From positions 6,615,849 to 6,679,848 of the forward strand of contig NC_089318.1 in the NCBI RefSeq assembly GCF_036669915.1: DNA of 64,000 nt, in the 5' to 3' direction. The first letter of the stretch is position 1, and every line of letters begins with the position of its first letter. Shown here in pieces: positions 33,001 through 46,009 of the stretch. The notes under the pieces are model-generated. The model was not told the DNA's origin and did not search any database. It was given only the letters and a program-made list of their open reading frames with translations. This stretch comes from Pocillopora verrucosa. Taxonomy: Eukaryota > Cnidaria > Anthozoa > Scleractinia > Pocilloporidae. The position numbers were made by a program, and so were the translations under genes.

Positions 33001-36000
33001 CAGCTACAATTTATGTTATGACGCATAATTTGGAATAATGTCTTTAACAGACAACACAGGTTGCTGTGAAATTGCATTTGTTGATGGCAGTGACAGAATC
33101 AACATGCGCAGCAGAAACTGATATTTGCAGCCAATGGTTAAAACTCTGGAAGGTATAGGTGCCTTGTAATTGTTGACCAGTTCATATACTGAACACTTGT
33201 GGATAGCATCTCTGTAATGTACCACAGTTATATGTTTTTGAAAGACACGGACACAAATAGAGGCAAACTGATTCATTGAGTCTGCTCTGTCCATGTCATG
33301 GGTTTAAACAGATCAGCTGGAGTTTAGTACAAATCTGCCTGTACCACCCCATCACATGCTTGGTCTGACCCAGCCAAAATGAATCTCTTTCAAGCAGAGC
33401 AAATACACTCTGAGCCTTAGCTGAGAAGGTACTCCAGTTTAAGAACACTCAACAGAAGATATGATGTGTTCAAAATGGTGAAGCAGTTCTTGTCAACAGG
33501 AGGAAAACCTTATTTAGAACTGCTGTGTGGTAGAGACTCAAGAGGAATAACTGACAACAACACTGCACAAGAAAGGGAAGAAGTGTCTAGGGAAATGCTG
33601 TCAAATACCATCACTGCCATCACCCATAAGCAAGATGCCAAATTCTGTGATAAAACAGATCTTAGGTAATTCCTCCATTGTTACAGAGAAAAAAAAAAGT
33701 ATGTGAGGGTAATTGTTGCTGCCTTTCTCCTTTGTTACCTTTAGTTTGATAGCTTTGTTTACAGTGTAAAGTTTTACCTGGACTTTTAATGGTGAACTTG
33801 AACTTTTAATGGAGAAATGATGATTTTCAATTTTTGCCAGAGGTACATGAATCAAATTATATCACTTTTTTACATGCTTATTGGTCAAATCCAATTTTAC
33901 TATCTCTTAGGGAATTCCTTTGAAAAGCTGAACTGAAAAACTATTGAATGAAGAAGATATTCATTCAAATGGCATACTTTGGAATAGCAGCTAGATTGAA
34001 ATTTACACAACAATTTAGTGTTAAATAATTTTTTGGTTGTTGATCAGAAATATTGCATTGAAGAGCCTTTCTGCTGGATCATTCCACCACATTTTAAGCC
34101 CTGTGTGTGTGTGTGTGTCCATGTCCCTTACCATTTCACTGGGATATGTCAAAACCTCAAAACCCCAAAACACTTATATACAATACAAATGTTGCCTTAA
34201 ATTTTCACTTTCAAGAACTTGCTTTTATGTCTCCAAAGGCTTCAGCTCTTTTTACTGTTGCAGTATGGTTGCCATGTTTAAGATAGAGACCACAATCTAA
34301 ATTTTCTGGCTATACATAAAAAGATGAGCTACATACTGCTCTATGAATTTTAGCACCATTTCTTTAACTGCCAGATCACCAAAAAAACTTTCCTAAAAAT
34401 CAAATGAATCAAACAATAAAATTGATAATTACTGGACAGGTCAGATTTATGAAATGAAAGGGTTAAAGATGGCAGCTAGAAAAACAATCACTCATTCACA
34501 ATCACCACACACATATACATTTTGACAAATAAGACAAAGACAGAATCAGTGGGACCAAGCACCTACATGCACAGCCGTAGCTCAACAAGTTTACTTAAAT
34601 CAGTTGTTAGTTTTACAACAACAAAAAAACACATGCGATGTATATAACAACAAAGTACCTTCGAAGCAGGGAGAGATTCTTCGGAAGGAAGGTCAAATCC
34701 TATTGGTGGAGGAAGTTCATGACCATCCTGATAATAACACCAAAGGGGATATTTTAGTGCAAGATTTTTTTCAACTCCATTCACACCCCCCCCCCCCCTC
34801 CCACTACAGTTGCGCAAGATACATTACCAGGTAGACAAAATCCCATAGTTACACAAGAAAAACCATGCTTACATTACCAAGAATGGCAAAGAAATTACAT
34901 GTAAACAGAGGTAAATGAAAACCAAATTTTACCCGAGGAGTAAATAACTTTCGCAATGTCAAATAAAATTGTTGGGTTTATTCAGTGTATAGCTATTGTT
35001 TGGTATTTTGTAACAAGCAATCATTTGCTTAATCTTCTTAAATAGAAATTGAAGATAATTGGGATTTTTTTAAAAATATATATCAAAACAAAGTAAATTT
35101 CCACAGGCATTGCAATTAAATTTGGACAAAACTAAAAGATAGTAATCATTTGAACATACAGTGAGTAAAAAAAGAACATATCCCTTACCAGAGTGGTTAT
35201 TTTAGGAAACCTGCTTCTGATAGCACTAAATACAACACAGCAAATGTACTGTTAGACTGATATTAACTGATAATAATCAATGAAAGCTGTTTATGGAATA
35301 ATCCCATGAGAAGGAAAGGCTGGGCTTGCTTGCTGACCCTAGAGCTACATGTAGAGTGTTAGCAGAAGGATGGACTTTACACTTATTAAATAAAACTTTG
35401 TTGAGTTAAAAATTACAGTGATCTCAAATTTCATACAGTAAGCCCAGTTCCATGTGAATTGAACACTTAAAACAATTAAAATTAAGAGGTAGGAAATTTA
35501 CTATGCATTGCTCCAAACACAAGGTTTGTCAAAGTGGCCATTTGGCAACAGAAAATCAAAAAATGGTTAACAAAAATATCATTCTAGTTGAAGCTGATGG
35601 ACTAGCGAGACATACCTGATATATGAATTTTGTTTGTCTTGAAATATATCACAAAGAGGATTTCCATCAAGTGAAATGGTTTGAAGCTGACTCAAGGACT
35701 TTATCTTGTCCAGTTCTTCTACAGCTCTCAGCTAAAAGAATTTGAAAACTGTGAATAAATGTTAGTTATACAATGTAACATGTAGCACTTTCCACCTCTG
35801 AGTGCAATTGGACAAATTCATGTTAAATTTGTCAACTGGATTCAAAAAGCATGCACAAGGGGATAAGATTTGGTTTTAAATTATAGTGTAAATGTGTCCT
35901 AACTCTTTAATGCAATGCTAAAATATAAAATTGATATTTAAACAGCTTCTAAACCATTAACACACAGAAAAATGAGAGAAGGTTGTTAAGATATTTTCTG

Positions 36001-38967
36001 CAAATGGCTTTTGCACAATCACAGAAACAAGGTATTTTTGGATAATTTTTTTTTTGATGTAACTTATACATTTTTCTCGGTTTTAAATTTCTCAAGCCAG
36101 TTAGATTCAGAATTCCTTTTGTTTCAAATTACAATAAACATGAAAAAAGGCAAAGGATATTAAAAATAAAATTGGTTTGAAAAATTTTCAAACAAAGAAT
36201 AAATTAAGCCAGAGTTTCTGTGACTTTCCGCACAGTTCTTTTGCTGAACCAGGGATAAAAAGAGAAAGCACATTATCTACATGTATTCAAGATCACACAA
36301 ACATAATAACTGAAGAGGTAATGGTTACAAACTCCTTAAGAATAATGCTACTGACTTGATTATTGGAGATCTTGATGTGCTTTAAGTTTGATGTTTCCTT
36401 CCCAAGGTCCTTAAAGCCATCCAAGCTCTTCAGTCGATTGTTACTTAAGTCAAGTGACTGAACCTACATTGAACGAATGACATGGGAAATATTTACAGAG
36501 GTAAACAAATGGTGACAGTGATGTAACTTTATTTACTTCATTACTTTGCTGATTAAATGCACGATCTCCAAACTCTTCTGTTGACATACATCTATGATGA
36601 TTGTGGATTGCTCACTTAGCATAACCACAAGTGAATACAAAGGAAATTGAATCACACCCTATTTCTTCTGTCTCTAAACCAAGGCTCAACTGACCCCAAA
36701 GAACCAATCTGCTTTCTAAGCAAGCAGTTTCACAAGACAGACATTTCACATGCCATATTAGTGTAGAACCCAAGTTTTGCTTATCTCACCTAGTGAATTT
36801 TTCACTCTCCTCAACTTTCCAGAACCTGTCCTTCAATCTAGTTCATTTTGTATCTAATAAACTGATAAATTTTGAATAATCACCTCAGGGCAGTTCTCTC
36901 CAATAATTTTCACAATTCCTGATGCCAGCCAATATCTTGCCAGTATTCCTTGTATATTATTTAATTTCAGCACTGTTAGAAGTAAAATAAACATAACTGC
37001 CATGATTATACATAATTATATGAGACTGCTGTTTTACATTTCTTACACATCCTTTGTAGGAGAATTTACAAAAATTGAACAAGGCAGTCATCATACATTA
37101 CTAACCACGAATAAAGCTTTTTTTGCCAAGCACTACAAAAGCTAAAGAAGGTTTGAAAAAATGCTGAATGACAAAAAAATGCTGAACAACATAGTGGGTA
37201 AACAAGCTAATAAAGATTTGTGTGTGCAAAGTTATCCTAATGCTATGCATTGTAACACAATAGCTATACAGTGCAGGTAACCAAATGATTTTGTAAGAAA
37301 TTTGGAATAAATAAGCATGAAGAAACTTTTTAAAATGGAAAAAATTCACTCCACAATCTTGTCCATGTACAATCGTGAAATTTCTGTTTTAGGTTTGTGT
37401 CAAATCCATCAGTGCTTGTGTAATTCAAATTAAAAACTGCAAATAATATGCATTAAACCTAAACTTTCTGCACACTCAGTACAACTGAACTTCCTCTAAT
37501 GCATTTATTTTTCACTATGAAAGGATTTGGCAGGGGAAATAACAGGGTATTTCAAAACACACTCACATGTGACATTTCAAAATACATGTAGCTACAAGTA
37601 ACAACTTAGAACAAATAAGGTGAGGCTAGGACTTTAGCTGTATTTAAAAAAAAAAAACCCTAACTTTTGATGCAACATTCCATTCTCCTAATGTTTTACA
37701 AAGAATTACAAGATGTTTGGAAGGAGAATCAGAAAAAGTCGGATGTCATTTACAGTATTTTTCCATGCAACTCTTTAGATAAGACATAACTGGCATACAG
37801 TCACAGAAGTACAAGTGTAACGTACCTTCATCATGAAACAAATCAGAGAGGTCAAGTGCTTTTGTTGTAATATCATAACGTTTACTGAGACAATCCTACA
37901 TTTTATGAAACAGTGAAAGAGAAGACAATTCAGCTATTAGATCCTTAATAATTGAACTTAGGAATGAATTTGCTACTGACTACGGTTGCTAATCAGTCTC
38001 TTAAGATTAATTCCATTGTCCCATTTTAAATAACATTTGGGGCACCTGACAGTGTATCAACTGTAAATGTTCTTGGTCACCAGATTATTGAAACATTCAA
38101 TTGCAAATAATGTTGACCCATAAAATTTATGAACCATGAACAAGGGATTTTTAGTTAGTGTTTATAATACTATCTTATATTTCCATAGTTTACTTTTCTC
38201 ATTTTTGTGGGCAAATTTTTCATCAGGATTATTCTTCGCTTACAGGAAATCTTTGACAGCTTACATCTTATTTTGGTTAACTAACAACTATGCCAATAAA
38301 GCCATTGGGAATTCCATTGTGCAACACCTACACGTACAGTCACTGTGTAACTTCCAAACATGATAGACAAGAAAGAGTTCAATTTGAAGTGTTACTCATG
38401 AAAGAATTGTCAATTTAAACAATGCCAGAGAACACAATAATGAACATAATGCCAACAACAAGAATAATGATGATGATGAATACAAACTATAGTTATGCAT
38501 AAATTACTTGCCTTCAATACTTGTTTTGTGCCATCGTCTAATGAATCACTTCCTCTGCTGCTACCATCATGAACTTCACGAACAGGAAAATTACTGGTTT
38601 GGTTTTGGGGTGGAGCACTAGGACGCACACTTACTATCAGCTACATGTGATAAACAGACAACAGAAAATGGTTTGAGTGTAGAAGTATCATTTGGTGGAT
38701 GGTTCTCATATGATGCTATTAGCTGGGTAACAGTGGTCTGATGGTAATGGTAATATGACTAAGTGGAGTCCAATTATTCAGTCTGTAATCATACGAGTGA
38801 TAACAAAATTAGACACCCATGCAGTGGGGGTCTGATCTGTTTATCATAATTACCAATTAATTATAAAAATTATAATTTCTGCAAAAAGAAGAATAGCCAG
38901 ATCATGAAAGAAAGGGAAAATTTGCATTAAAAGACTAACAAAGGTGACATAAATTATTTAGTGGTTG

Positions 38968-39000
<33 letters not shown>

Positions 39001-42000
39001 GATTGGCTTATTGAACTATTTGATAACAAACTCTCCAATAACAACTTAGCAAGTAAATTAGTGGAAAAGAGGAGTTTTTTAAACCAATCACAAATGAGGA
39101 AATTGTAATTTTTATGATTAAGGAATGTCATTATAGACAATGTACAGTCAGACACTTGATAACATGAAACTGACTGCTAGTAAATATATGTACATGTATA
39201 CACTGGTTGCAGAATATTCTACCAACTCAAGGAGGGAAATATTGCTAAAAAACACCACATCAGTGACCAGACATAACTAGTTCTTTAATGGGGTAATTTA
39301 GTGCTATCAACTGAGTTGAAAATATAAATTGGCCACTGTGAAGAGTTTAAAGGCTGATGTTTCCAGTGTTAGCCCTTTGTCAGGGCAAAAGGTTATACTC
39401 TCCCACTGAAGCAGCACCAGTTTCTTAAGAAACTTACACCCTAAGTTCATCAATGATCAGTGTTTAAAGAGATGCGTGTTAAGAGATGCTTTGATGTTAA
39501 CCTTTTCACTTTAACCCTTTAACCCCTAAGTATGACTCACATCTGCTTTCTCCCTATAATGTCACCCCTGAGTCACACATTGAGGTCACGAGAATAAAGG
39601 AAATGATCACCAACTAAAGAAGCTTTCGATTGTTAAACAAATTCTCCTTGTCAGCAACTTAGGAAATGTATAGAGAACAGTATGGAGAATATGCATACTG
39701 ACGTTAGGGTGTAAAGGGTTAAAGGTCTACAAACTGTATTAATTCTCTGAATTTCTTTAGGTAATTTTAGCTCCAAGAATTATTTTGGTGTTAAATGAAC
39801 CAATATTCCCTGTGTGACAGTTTTCTTTCTTTTCGTTATCTTTCTGCATAAAAATGTATCAGTACTGTTACATATGAAAGAAATCATTTTTTGACAACTT
39901 CCTGAAGTTAAAGGGGTAACTATGAGTTATAGAAGTGAAGACCCAATTTTTGAGTCTCATGTTTTATGAAAATATTTACATATGTGCAAGAGGTCTGTGT
40001 GACTAAAGAGAAGCTGCACATCAAATGCTTTGTTCTTCTCTATCATTTTGCATGCAAGAATTGTAATCCTCGCTTCTCAATCCTTGATCATGCTGAGGAT
40101 CAAAGATCGAGTTTTGAGTCAAGATCGTCAACTTACTCTTGAGCAGTACTGTACATAACACACAGTAGCTTTAATTACCTTTGTTCCATCCTTGACAGTT
40201 ATTTTATGACTAACTCTTTTCAATGCTTCTGCAACTTTACTTCCCTCAACAAAGAAGGCTGAAGACTCTCCCTTGAAGGAATGGAACTATAAAAACAATG
40301 TTTTTCCATAAGCTATTGAAAACAATCTCAATTACTGGCAGGTCTCACCAGCAAAAAAGAAGAAATGCAATCAGAGTACGGCTACCTGAGTCACAATAAA
40401 ATTACAGCCAGAGGAAAATATTATTATTCACCTGCCATTTTTTACCTGAAACATCCTACACATACACCTGTATGTATCTTTTGAAAAGTTTAGTTGTTTG
40501 AGAAACATTTTGCCCCACCTAGTGTTCTCCCTTATTTTAAGCATGACAGGTAAAATAGATTTTCAAACCAGTAAAGCAATCCTTTTACCTGTTGAATTTT
40601 CAAGAATTCCAAGCAATTTTAAACAGTAATAAGAGGTACTACAGGCAGTAAATGTAACTGGTTACTGCCCGAAAAGGAGAACACTGCCTACCAAAACTGC
40701 AATGAAACAGGAAGTGATTTTGTGTCCCTTTGGCTCCTCAGAGTTAAATAATACTTTGTCTCATGCCCTTGGGGATCATCAATCATACAGCTAGCAAAGC
40801 CCTATTCACTTGACAATGAGGAGGTATTCACTGACAGTCACTTACACTAACTGGTTGGAAGGCCTCTTCACATGTATTCTGCAGTCTCTTGATAAGCCAA
40901 TCTTTGTCGTGTTTTTTCCCCTGTGGTATCTATAGACAAGTTACATTGAATAGAATACAAAAGAAAATTATATAAAGGAAGAAATATAACAATAAAAAAA
41001 TTATACACCTTGACAGAAATTTCAACGCTCTCACAATCAATCACAATGTCTTACATATTATATGAGTAGCTTAGAGCAGCAGCAATGAAATATCCTTACC
41101 ATACCACTTGCAAAAACAATAACAGAGATGTTTGTTTTTCTCCATTGCTATAAATATTCCAATTTTCATGCACACTAGTAATTTTCGAACACTTAAACAG
41201 AGTAGCAAAAGGTTCAACATGCTGGGGAGATTGCATCAAGGATTATATCATTTACATGTATCTCATCAAATGTATAACAAAATTCCCAAACTTGAATCGC
41301 TATCACCAGCCTGATTTGGGCACTAATTGGACAGTGTAAGCAACATGCTTGTAATTGGACAGTGTAATAGGACAGCTAAAGGGACAGTCAACACGTCATG
41401 CTTGTATGAGTGGACAGAATGCATCAAGCGCATGTGCTGTTGTCTTGCATTTTGCCAACTTAGCTGTTGTTCCTTTTTTTATAAAAACATAAAACTGATG
41501 TCTTGTTTCTTTCTCAAATTTTGTCATAGTTTTGATTGATTAGTAACAGGACTTCAAGAACAAAATAATAAATATAAGTAGTTGTAACTGTACGCAGATT
41601 ATTTCGATACCTACCACAACTTTATACCAATCAGACTTATTTCCTTGACTTCCTGTGGCTCCATCAGGGACTCTCCCTAGTCTAGACTTTATATCACCTC
41701 TACTACTTCCTCTGTCACCACGACGAGATGGAGGTCTTCTGGAATAAGGGTTGCTACATTAAAAAAAAAAAAAAAAAAACATTCATATCAATAAAAGTGA
41801 TGCAATGTAAATTTATGAAAATGGAGAAAATACAGTATACATTTACACTCAACTCTTTCCCTGCCCACACCTTGCTTTTACAGTCACCCCACCATTGTGG
41901 GCAAGAGCCAGCTCCACTGGCTAAACACACAAACTCCCATTATTACAGACACTCACTATTGTGGAAATATGAACACTTTCATGCCCCCCAGTGCGATATT

Positions 42001-43848
42001 TCACTTGTTTTTTTCTCTCGCTATAGCGGACACTTAAATACTTCGTCCTAAATCCTGACTCACATGATATAAAGCAACACTAAGATAAAAGAAAACAAAG
42101 AAACCATTCTTCAATTTAAGGCAAAAATGAGAATTTCCTGCTTATGGCCACAATAGAAACTTAATGTTTGAGTAGTTACATATTACTTCATAAGTTTAAA
42201 AGCGAAACAATTTTTTTTCTCTCCTACCCTGCTATTATGGACTCTCACTATTATAGTAAATTTTGAAAAGGTGACTTTATGGCTTTAGACCCTTGGCAGG
42301 GCCACTTGCTGCACCAGAAATCCATAACATTTAATATCTGTCAGCTCCCATTTAATCAAGCAAATATGGTAACTGTCATCCTTGTATTAATATATAAAAG
42401 CAGACTTTACCCTAAATAGAAGTTTATTTTGATATTTAACTGGTTTAAAAGGAGGAAATAAAATACTATTCTGACTTACTATCTTGAATGAGATCTTTGG
42501 CTTCCTTCATCCATGTCTATGTCATCATCATCATCACCAGCTAAGTGCGACCTAGGATGAGGATCGCTTCTATGGTGGCTACTACTACGACCTCTTCCTC
42601 TCCCTCTGCCCCTGCTTCTGCCTCTTGGTTGTCCTCGAAAAGAACGCCCCCTGTCTGGCTTATCAAATTCTCAAAAAAAAAAAGAGTGACCACACACTGT
42701 AGGTCTTTATTTTTCTTTTTTTAAAATATTTTTTCTTTTCTCTTTTTTTTTTAGAAAAAAGTTACATAACCATTGAAAAGCAGCAATCATGTTATGTTTA
42801 TCGACGAAAAAAAATTAAAATCACGGTCATTGTCATTTTGAGATGTCCCTAAAATGTTAATCAGAGTTAAGTTTTTTTAAAATAACACGAGAAGATCGGA
42901 TTCTCATCCTAAAATGCTTATAAAGCTATGTGACAAATAAGAAGTCAGTCTCAGGCACAGCAGATCTAGTGTCATCTCTCTTAGCGACAACATAAGGCAA
43001 CAGGAACGGTGAAATGCAATGAGCAACTAAAACTTATAACATACTACATTTACATACTGAATAACTTATGCTATCAATCATTAGCCTAAGAATCCTGCTA
43101 AGAATAATCTGATACCCAATACCTTCTGAGTTCTTTATCATTTCCTAGTTAGAGTACTCATAATCTGATTCACGTCTGACAATTTCATAAATTTGTTTAC
43201 AAACACATATTTTACATCTTATATTCAAAAGGTTAATTCAGATTTGTGTCTAACATTTGCAAATGGAAACATTACCATGCTATAAATCCAAGGTTTAATT
43301 TTTGGGAAGATGGAGACACTCAAACCACTCTGTTCCCACAGTGTCACCGTTTTTTTAACAAATACATTTAATTCGCAGAATCTGCACGTTTGAAATGTTC
43401 GCTTTGTCGCACATAATCTTCCCACAGGTTAATGCTTGAGTTCAGCAGCATCAAAGCAAGTAACCAGTTAAACTATAACTTAGATATAGTGTATTCAAAA
43501 AAGGAATAAAGGGCTTTTCCTTCCGGCAACTTGAATTCGATGTGCTCTGCTGACCTGTTTATTGTGCTGTTCACATAAAAGAACATTGCGAGGTCTTAAG
43601 GGTTATTGCTGTTCAAGTAAAACTCAGATTATCACAAAGTAGACGCAAATTAAAATGGTTCTTCAGTTGTTGAAAATCGACTTTACCATCGATTGACTAC
43701 CAATAGCCATAGTTGGTTTTCAAAATTAGACTTGTATCTATAAAAATCTATGCAGTCGGGTACCTTTAAAACTCCTGGATCCATCTTGACGCAAAGAAAT
43801 ACTTAATGCTGCGTCTTCTACAGCCTTATTAAACAGACTCTTCGCCAT
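26963..43848 (-). CDS. NXF1: Nuclear RNA export factor 1 (NXF1/TAP)
   Basis: Main nuclear mRNA export receptor; it binds NXT1, nucleoporin FG repeats and RNA. Coding exons, high to low: 43764-43848, 42480-42669, 41615-41753, 40846-40929, 40179-40286, 38512-38640, 37826-37895, 36884-36972, 36356-36463, 35616-35731, 35189-35225, 34659-34727, 34337-34392, 32464-32524, 31978-32036, 31749-31810, 31090-31205, 30805-30847, 29989-30052, 29429-29486, 29147-29239, 28460-28521 and 27930-27990, then either 27408-27446 or 26963-27001. Either ending gives 665 residues in frame. Domains: Arg/Gly-rich N-terminus (29-62), RNA-binding fold (133-210, [17 protein letters not shown]), leucine-rich repeats (225-390, SLDLSNNRL and [10 protein letters not shown]), NTF2-like (409-590, [12 protein letters not shown] lead-in, [14 protein letters not shown]) and TAP-C/UBA-like (613-665, [16 protein letters not shown]). 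Intron 6 uses a GC-AG pair. The last coding exon is duplicated. Confidence 0.95.
27408..27446 (-). other. NXF1 terminal coding exon, proximal copy
   Basis: Acceptor CTTTTCCGTTTTAG, then [12 protein letters not shown] and TAA in the same phase as the distal copy. It differs at two residues (E for D, L for P). It is nearer to exon 23 (27,930), so it may be the default choice. Confidence 0.85.
31478..31600 (+). mobile_element. Penelope-like element terminal fragment with hammerhead-like core
   Basis: Contains CTGATGAAGGGCTAACGCTC followed by GAAA, then CGGTGGCCAATTAACATTATC and TATCAACTCAGTTAATG. The same blocks occur at 39,286-39,440, 53,035-53,300 and 56,318-56,450. A GIY-YIG fragment of a Penelope-like element abuts another piece of the family at 47,926-48,185. 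It lies in NXF1 intron 16. Confidence 0.55.
38745..39121. repeat. TIR element, second copy, in NXF1 intron 5
   Basis: The inverted ends TAATTATAAAAATTATAATTTC and GGAAATTGTAATTTTTATGATT bound about 270 bp. A stretch with CTGTAATCATACGAGTGAT precedes them, as at 24,515-24,535. The interior blocks match 24,621-24,930. Confidence 0.65.
39286..39440. repeat. 'ATCAACTGAGTTGA' repeat (Penelope-like terminal family)
   Basis: Contains GGTAATTTAGTGCTATCAACTGAGTTG, GGCCACTGTGAAGAGTTTAAAGGCTGATG and a degenerate hammerhead-like core on the minus strand, then TATACTCTCCCACTGAAGCAGCACC. Confidence 0.6.
39511..39722. repeat. MITE, 'TTAACCCTTTAACCCC' family
   Basis: The left end TTAACCCTTTAACCCCTAAG and the right end CGTTAGGGTGTAAAGGGTTAA are inverse ends of a 210-bp element. 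It differs in body from the TCCCA family. Related bodies (TCCTAAGGTGCT..CAAGGAGAAT and ATATTCTTGTGACCTTAATG) occur at about 10,540-10,740, 16,010-16,165, 48,265-48,415 and 50,985-51,118. Confidence 0.6.
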
Positions 43849-46009
43849 TTTCCTTGCCGCTCTTCAACATTTATCTTCCATATCACCCTTCTCTGCCGTA
43901 GAAATAGTAACCTAGCCTTCTTTTCAAACCGCGCAGAAGCTTGCGGCATTCCTAGAAAAAAGGGGTTCCTGTCTTATCGATATTTGAGAAAGGGAGCCGG
44001 GAATGGGTAGTTTCTTAAAATAGTGGTGTCTGCAGTCGAATTGTTTTTTATGGTAGAGACCCAATGACATACATACTGGCAGTTTGTAATCTCTCCATAC
44101 TGGAGCGTACTTTTCCTTCGCAAGACAGTTATGCCTTACAGCTGGGGCACAAATGAACCACCTTCGACAAATTAGTCGTCTGATCTTGCTTGAATTTTAA
44201 CAAAGTGACATTGATTATCTTCTATGTTGCGAGAAATTGAAAAAAATAAAATACACTTATAGTAGACGCTAAGCTAGCCAAAACTACAGTTAGTGCGATT
44301 ATTTTGTAGATTCAAACATCTGTATGCCTGTGAATCAACAAAGGAAAGTATTCAAATGGTCAGCCAAACATTTATAAATTTGAGAGGATTCAGTTTTTAA
44401 AACTTTAAGTTTGAAATTAATTTAAAACTTTAAGACCAGAAACCGTAGCGACAGATGATATCGAGATCGTTGACCTCATTATTAGGGGAGCTAGCAATAA
44501 GAGTAACTTCCCAGCGAGGCGCGACATTTAAAATAGACTTTAACTGGGTCATGGCGATAGGTTCTCTTAATTTGTATTCTCTTGCTTTGGGATAAAAGAC
44601 TGATTGAGTTGTAGTTTTACTGTTAACTTTGGTAGAGTAGACAAAAATATGCTCAGTAGACGGAAAGAAACAAAGCAAATAAAACACTCTAAGAACGAAG
44701 AAAATTTTCAAGTTTTTTCTCATAGAGGGTACACATGACACTTCAATGACCTAATGGCAACAAAGTTATTGTCTCTGAAATTGTTCTTTGACCTTGCACA
44801 ATTATTAGCGGCCATGTGTCCAATCAGACTCTGAAGTCCCCTTTCCTGTTTTAGTCCGTGGCGCGTGTCGAAGAAAAACAAATCATATGTTGTCGTCGCC
44901 CTTCACTGTTACTCTAGCGACTGGCTGGGAAAGGGTCTAGACTACAAGCAATCCCTCCTTTTCGACGAAATAAAAAAAAAAATAGACAGTCAAAGCCTGC
45001 ATGTGGCTACCGGTATAGCACAATTAAAAGGGGCTAGTTCGAAAGCCTCATGGCTCCCCAATCCTCTAAGCTCCATCAACAGTTACCTATGACAGGGCTC
45101 CTGCCTATGCCTCCTTTAATTTCGCCTGCATGTACATTAAAAATTGTAATTATAAATAGTTTCACCAGGAAACGAGCTATTTCAGCCGAGAAAATCCGAG
45201 GAAATGGAATGATATATCTGAACTTTTTACAGCTCAGATCTTTGCTGTTTCCTTACTCGGAACTGGTTGGATCAAATGACCACCACAAACCGTATAATAT
45301 TAAGCCAAGCTTTAATAATTATTCGATCTAAAAGAAATACATTTATAATTCGCAATTAGAACAAACGCAAATCAAGTCTTTATCTTGTAACTAAATTAAA
45401 AAACTTCAATATAAACTTACTTTTGTGGGGGGTCGTTACAACAGCCTCACTTTACGGGTTAGCAGATTCTCCAGGTAAGCGGATTTAGAGACAGAAAAAC
45501 GATAACAAAATAACTTCTTTCTCACTTCGATTCTGCTGAAAAACTGACTTAAAACATAATAATCTAACGCTTTTAAATCAATCTATTGAATTAATGTCAA
45601 TCACGATTCTTGTCATCGAATAAATCTGTCAACACGAGGCAACGCCTATTTATTAAACGAAACATTTGCTATATCCCCGGTCATACAATTTCAATGCTAT
45701 TTTTTTCCAATACTAGTGGCTGTATAGCTTTTAAATTTTCAGTATTCCCTTTCCTGTTTTGAGGATCATCGTTCCTTCTTATAAATTGTTTTAATTCGCT
45801 CACCTTTGTGCATTCGAAAGAACAATTAAGCGTGCGTTACATTTGCGTCTTGCGTGACAGACAAGACGACACCTTATGACAACTTATGTTAATTCCTCGT
45901 GATCACGAGCTGGCAGTCGAGGTCGTATCACTGTTAACGAGTCTTTTTTCTCATTCTTCATAGGAAACTATTCATAGCCTATACGTTAGAAAAGAGGATC
46001 AGAACAAGG
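43849..46009. other. Spacer between divergent NXF1 and acyl-CoA ligase genes
   Basis: The NXF1 promoter lies just above 43,848. A 103-codon minus-strand frame at 44,430-44,741 starts with a hydrophobic segment (FFVLRVFYLLCFF) but has no recognised family. An AG at 45,961-45,962 just before the acyl-CoA ligase 5' leader could be the acceptor of an untranslated first intron. No other feature was recognised. Confidence 0.4.

Noticed and set aside
44430-44741. 103-codon minus-strand frame with a hydrophobic N-terminus
   Set aside because: No family recognised, no splice or promoter support; frames of this length are expected by chance in AT-rich sequence.
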